Assembly: GCA_964244065.1 (NCBI GenBank)
Contig: CAXTHH010000002.1
Span: forward strand, 496,001-560,000
DNA length: 64,000 nucleotides
Direction: 5' to 3'
Source of the DNA: JASLDZ01 sp964244065
GTDB taxonomy: Bacteria; Pseudomonadota; Alphaproteobacteria; Caulobacterales; Caulobacteraceae
Shown here: positions 60,889 through 64,000 of the stretch, in pieces
How the letters are laid out: each line of letters opens with the position of its first letter
Position numbering within the stretch: the first letter of the stretch is position 1
Position numbers and translations under genes: made by a program
Notes under the pieces: model-generated
The model's input: the letters and a program-made list of their open reading frames with translations, nothing else
The model's database searches: none
Told to the model about the DNA's origin: nothing

Positions 60889-62224
60889 GGTCGCGGTCCC
60901 CGTCCAGCACGGCGTCGATGAAGGTGTCGGCCGCGCCGAGGTACCCGGCGGGGTCCAGCAGGCGCGCCACGTGGTCGGCGCCGAGCACGCCCTCCACCTC
61001 GGGGTCGCCCCGCAGCGCCCCGGCGAGGCCTGCGCCCGAGGCGGCGGCCCGGGCGGAGGCGGCCTGCAGGCGGTGGTGCGCCTCGCCCCGGCCCACGCGC
61101 TCGGCCAGCGCCATGGACACCGCCTCGGCCATCAGGAGCCCCCGCGTGGCCTCCAGGTTGGCGCGCATCCGCGCGGGGTCGACCTCCAGGCCCTCGCAGG
61201 CGCCGGCCATGTGCGACAGGGCCCCGGCGGCCAGGCGGAACAGCTCGGGCAGGGTCTCCCACTCGGCCTGCCAGCCGCCCAGGCCCCGCTCGTGCTCCTG
61301 CGGCATGGCCGAGAGCAGGGTGGCGACGAGGCCCGGCGCGCGGACCGCCGCCTGCAGGGCCGCAGCGCAGGCCACCGGGTTGCGCTTGTGCGGCATCGTG
61401 GAGGAGCCGCCGCGGCCGGGCGCCGCCGGCTCGAACACCTCCGCCACCTCGGTCTGCATCAGGAGGCTCACGTCGCGCGCCAGCTTGCCGAGGGTGCCGC
61501 AGAGGAGGCCGAGCGCGCAGCCAAGGTCGACCAGCCGCTCCCGGTGCGCGTGCCAGGGCAGGGCGGGGCGCGCCAGGCCCAGGCCCTCCGCCAGCGCGGC
61601 CGCCACTTCGGGGCCCCGCCCGCCGAGGGAGGCCAGGGTTCCCGCCGCTCCGCCGAACTGCAGCGTCCCCGCCGCCTCGCCCGCCGCCGCCAGCCGGGCG
61701 CGGGACCGCCGCACGGCGTCCAGCCACCCGGCCGCCTTGAGGCCGAAGGTCGTGGGCAGGGCGTGCTGCAGCCAGGTGCGCCCGGCCATGACGTCGCCGC
61801 GGTGGGCGCGCGCCAGGTGCGCCAGGGCCGCCTCCAGCCGGGCGAGGTCGCGGTCCAGCAGCGGCAGGGCCCGGCCGACCTGGAGCACGAGCCCGGTGTC
61901 CATGGCGTCCTGGCTCGTAGCGCCCCAGTGGACGGCTCCGGCCGCCTGCGGGTCGATCGCCGCCACCGCCCGGGTCAGCGCCGCCACCAGCGGGATGGCG
62001 GTGTTCCCCGCCAGCCCCGCCCCCGCCGCGATCTCGTCCAGCGGCAGGCGGTCGGCCGCGCAGGCCTCGCCGATGGGCTCCAGGATCGCCGCCGGCAGGA
62101 GGCCGACCGACACCTCGGCGTGGGCGAGCGCCCGCTCGAAGTCCAGCATCGCCTGCACGCGCGCCCGGTCGTCGAAGGCGGCGTCCATGGCGGGGGTGGA
62201 GAACAGGGCGGAGGTCAGGCTCAC
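60881..62224 (-). CDS. pcaB: 3-carboxy-cis,cis-muconate cycloisomerase PcaB
   Basis: 447 residues of the fumarase/aspartase superfamily. Landmarks are GAVHWGATSQDAMDTGL (near residue 98), AGRTWLQHALPTTFGLKAAGW and the superfamily signature GGSSTMPHKRNPVACA (near 270), with the C-terminal PAGYLGAADTFIDAVL. It cyclises 3-carboxymuconate to 4-carboxymuconolactone. The gap after pcaG is 7 bp. Confidence 0.95.
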   Translation of the reverse strand: MSLTSALFSTPAMDAAFDDRARVQAMLDFERALAHAEVSVGLLPAAILEPIGEACAADRLPLDEIAAGAGLAGNTAIPLVAALTRAVAAIDPQAAGAVHWGATSQDAMDTGLVLQVGRALPLLDRDLARLEAALAHLARAHRGDVMAGRTWLQHALPTTFGLKAAGWLDAVRRSRARLAAAGEAAGTLQFGGAAGTLASLGGRGPEVAAALAEGLGLARPALPWHAHRERLVDLGCALGLLCGTLGKLARDVSLLMQTEVAEVFEPAAPGRGGSSTMPHKRNPVACAAALQAAVRAPGLVATLLSAMPQEHERGLGGWQAEWETLPELFRLAAGALSHMAGACEGLEVDPARMRANLEATRGLLMAEAVSMALAERVGRGEAHHRLQAASARAAASGAGLAGALRGDPEVEGVLGADHVARLLDPAGYLGAADTFIDAVLDGDRDHG

Positions 62225-62231
62225 GGCCGCA

Positions 62232-62957
62232 TCATAGGTCGAAGAAGACGGTCTCGCCCACGCCCTGCAGCACGATGTCGAACCGCCACCCCTCCCCCTT
62301 GCGGCGGGCCACCAGGGTGTCGCGGCGCTCCGGCGGCGCGGCGGCCAGCACCGCGTCCTCGCCCAGGCCCTCGCCGTCCTCGAAGTAGATCCGCGTGACC
62401 AGGCGCTTCAGCAGCCCGCGCCCGAACACGCCCACGGCGATGTGCGCCGCCTGCAGCGTGGTCCCGGGCCCGGGGACGCGGCCGGGGCGCACCGTGCGGA
62501 AGCGGTAGGTCCCGTCCTGGTCGGTGGAGGCGCGGCCGAAGCCCTGGAAGTGCGGGTCGCGGGGCGGGGCGTCGCGGCCGTCGCCGGGGTAGCGCCCGCC
62601 CGCGTCGGCCTGCCAGATCTCCACCATGGCGTCGGGCACGGGCTCGCCGGCCCCGTCGGTCACCCGGCCGAAGAGGGCGATCACCTCGCCGGCCACCTCG
62701 CCCTCGCGCGGCGGGGTGAGGTGCAGCACGTAGTGTTCCTCCGCGAACAGCTCGGGACGGGCCCCCATGTCGGACCGGCCCACGAGGTCCGCCCCGCCCT
62801 TCCACGGCAGGCCGTAGTGGAAGAAGGGCCCGACGGTCTGCGAGGGCGTCTGGCCGAACCGGGCGGGGTCCTGGTTGTCCGGCCGCGGCGCGGGCGCCTC
62901 GACGCCGAGGGGATTGGCGTCGTCGGCGACGCCGGCGGGGGCGCCGTCAGTGGTCAT
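62232..62957 (-). CDS. pcaG: Protocatechuate 3,4-dioxygenase alpha subunit PcaG
   Basis: 241 residues; longer than the ~200-residue classical alpha subunit because of a 30-residue N-terminal extension rich in Ala and Pro. TPSQTVGPFFHYGLPW, VIALFGRVTDGAGEPVPDAMVEIWQADAGGRY, RDPHFQGFGRASTDQDGTYRFRTV and AAHIAVGVFGRGLLKRLVTRIYF match PcaG. It pairs with PcaH to cleave the ring of protocatechuate between the hydroxyl groups. It overlaps pcaH by 11 bp. Confidence 0.95.
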   Translation of the reverse strand: MTTDGAPAGVADDANPLGVEAPAPRPDNQDPARFGQTPSQTVGPFFHYGLPWKGGADLVGRSDMGARPELFAEEHYVLHLTPPREGEVAGEVIALFGRVTDGAGEPVPDAMVEIWQADAGGRYPGDGRDAPPRDPHFQGFGRASTDQDGTYRFRTVRPGRVPGPGTTLQAAHIAVGVFGRGLLKRLVTRIYFEDGEGLGEDAVLAAAPPERRDTLVARRKGEGWRFDIVLQGVGETVFFDL

Positions 62958-63672
62958 GGCCGTCCTCGACCGGGGTGGCGGCGGGGCCGCGCAGCACGAT
63001 GTCGAAGCGGTAGCCCAGCGCCCAGTTGGGCCGCGTCAGCCCCATGTCCAGCCGCGCCACCAGGCGGTCGCGGTGCGGCGCGGGCACGGCGTTGGCGATG
63101 GGGTCGATCTCGATCAGCGGGTCGTCGGGGAAGTAGAGCTGGGTCACCAGCCGCGTGGCGAAGGCGGGCCCCAGCAGCGACAGGTGGATGTGCGCCGGCC
63201 GCCAGGCGTTGGCGTGGTTGCCCCACGGATAGGCCCCTGGCCGGATGGTGGTGAAGGCGTAGCGGCCCTCCGCGTCGGTGACCACGAGGCCGGCCCCGGT
63301 GAAGTTGGGGTCCAGCGGCGCGTCCCACTGGTCGCGGGCGTGGATGTAGCGGCCGCAGGCGTTGGCCTGCCAGATCTCGACCACCGTGTGCGGCACGGGG
63401 CGCGCCCGCTCATCGAGCACCCGGCCGGAGACGACGATGCGCTGGCCCAGCGGAGCGCCCGGCTGCTGGCGCGTGAGGTCGGCGCGGGCGGGGCCCAGCA
63501 GCCCGTCCCACGCGCCCGCCCCGCCGCCGGCGGGCCCGGTGACCTCCGTCAGCGTCTGCACCAGCGGGACCAGGGGCTGCGAGGGCGAGCGCAGCGCGGT
63601 CGAGCGGTAGGGCGGGAAGCGGGAGGGCGGCTGCCCCGCGTCCTCTCCGGCATAGGGCGTCACCTCCGTCAC
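62947..63672 (-). CDS. pcaH: Protocatechuate 3,4-dioxygenase beta subunit PcaH
   Basis: 241 residues. Iron ligands of the intradiol dioxygenase are visible: Tyr in GRYIHARDQW, Tyr in GAYPWGNHANAWRP and both His in PAHIHLSL. Other landmarks are VVSGRVLDERARPVPHTVVEIWQANACG, APLDPNFTGAG and TQLYFPDDPLIEIDPI. This is the iron-containing catalytic subunit. The GTG at 63672 is two bases after the pobA stop; a second GTG at 63663 is possible. Confidence 0.95.
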   Translation of the reverse strand: MTEVTPYAGEDAGQPPSRFPPYRSTALRSPSQPLVPLVQTLTEVTGPAGGGAGAWDGLLGPARADLTRQQPGAPLGQRIVVSGRVLDERARPVPHTVVEIWQANACGRYIHARDQWDAPLDPNFTGAGLVVTDAEGRYAFTTIRPGAYPWGNHANAWRPAHIHLSLLGPAFATRLVTQLYFPDDPLIEIDPIANAVPAPHRDRLVARLDMGLTRPNWALGYRFDIVLRGPAATPVEDGHDH

Positions 63673-63674
63673 GG

Positions 63675-64000
63675 TCAGGCCGCCTCCAGCGGCAGGCCGA
63701 CGTAGTTCTCGGCGAACACGGCCTGCGCGGCGGGAGACTGGCGCAGATAGTCGAGCTCGGCCACCTGCAGCCGGCGGTCGATGGCCGGGGCGCCGGGGAA
63801 GCGGTGCGTCAGGCTCGTGAACCACCAGGAGAACCGCTCCGCCTTCCACACCCGCGCCAGGGCCCGGGCGGAGTAGCCGTCCAGCAGGGCGTCCGTCCCC
63901 TCGGCGTAGTGGGCGATCATCGCCTCGGAGAGGTAGGTCACGTCGGAGGCGGCCAGGTTCATGCCCTTGGCCCCGGTGGGCGGCACGATGTGCGCCGCGT
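63675..64000 (-). CDS. pobA: 4-hydroxybenzoate 3-monooxygenase PobA, C-terminal part
   Basis: The last ~108 codons; the gene continues beyond the window. AHIVPPTGAKGMNLAASDVTYLSEAMIAHY is the FAD-binding C-terminal motif of p-hydroxybenzoate hydroxylase, and ALARVWKAERFSWWFTSLTHRF and FAENYVGLPLEAA match its end. It hydroxylates 4-hydroxybenzoate to protocatechuate with NADPH and O2, supplying the substrate of PcaHG, whose genes follow directly. Confidence 0.93.
   Translation of the reverse strand, partial: AAHIVPPTGAKGMNLAASDVTYLSEAMIAHYAEGTDALLDGYSARALARVWKAERFSWWFTSLTHRFPGAPAIDRRLQVAELDYLRQSPAAQAVFAENYVGLPLEAA

Overview
The window is a roughly 70 % GC chromosomal segment of an alphaproteobacterium, most likely a member of the Caulobacterales (Caulobacter or Phenylobacterium type). 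Evidence for this: a short homologue of the Caulobacter S-layer protein RsaA, a DUF2794 gene, the acnA-DUF1223 pair divergent from ccmAB, an OmpR-free ECF sigma/soluble hybrid kinase pair, frequent GTG/TTG starts and 4-base ATGA/GTGA gene overlaps. No rRNA, CRISPR array, insertion sequence or prophage was seen. Two tRNA genes (Ala-CGC and Thr-CGT) are present.

Layout. 1-10.5 kb: start of a sugar-type ABC ATPase, an LVIVD-repeat protein, an SDR, a membrane GGDEF-EAL protein, a GAF / unknown / GAF set, a zinc alcohol dehydrogenase with a small partner, a methyltransferase and an alpha/beta hydrolase. 10.6-15.2 kb: an ECF sigma factor followed by a very large soluble PAS/GAF hybrid histidine kinase. 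15.3-27.1 kb: a type II secretion system built as four blocks on alternating strands (gspE-F-O-I; gspM-C-D; gspG-H; a SleB hydrolase-gspJ-K-L), with convergent blocks overlapping at their 3' ends. 27.2-30 kb: a compact RsaA-like S-layer protein divergent from an exported ferritin-like protein. 30-38.3 kb: GNAT, ccmB, ccmA, acnA, DUF1223, DUF2794, an SDR, then a lower-GC patch with a membrane protein and two tiny proline-rich frames. 38.3-43 kb: enoyl-CoA hydratase, TraB/GumN, mutM, a membrane protein/XRE pair with a palindromic operator, a frameshifted hydrolase, YggT and tRNA-Ala.

43.3-48.9 kb: an operon for a lipid-linked D-arabinose-type donor (DprE2-like, DprE1-like, a HAD-UbiA fusion, GT2) divergent from galE. 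49-54 kb: an overlapping operon tsaD-NUDIX-gpsA-yciI-Rieske-nei, divergent from hemD, then tRNA-Thr. 54.5-64 kb: a hydrolase, a TonB-dependent receptor, an AraC-type regulator and a pobA-pcaHGBCID operon that converts 4-hydroxybenzoate through protocatechuate toward 3-oxoadipate.

How the parts fit. The pca operon with its receptor, regulator and esterase suggests growth on plant-derived aromatics. The S-layer protein, the arabinose donor pathway and the secretion system all concern the cell envelope. Three copies of a ~110-125 bp dispersed element with terminal palindromes lie between genes (35.9, 43.2 and 48.9 kb). The most interesting points are the complete-looking arabinose-donor operon, the compact S-layer/ferritin pair, the mosaic secretion cluster, the low-GC patch with coupled proline-rich microgenes, and several precise palindromes next to regulators.
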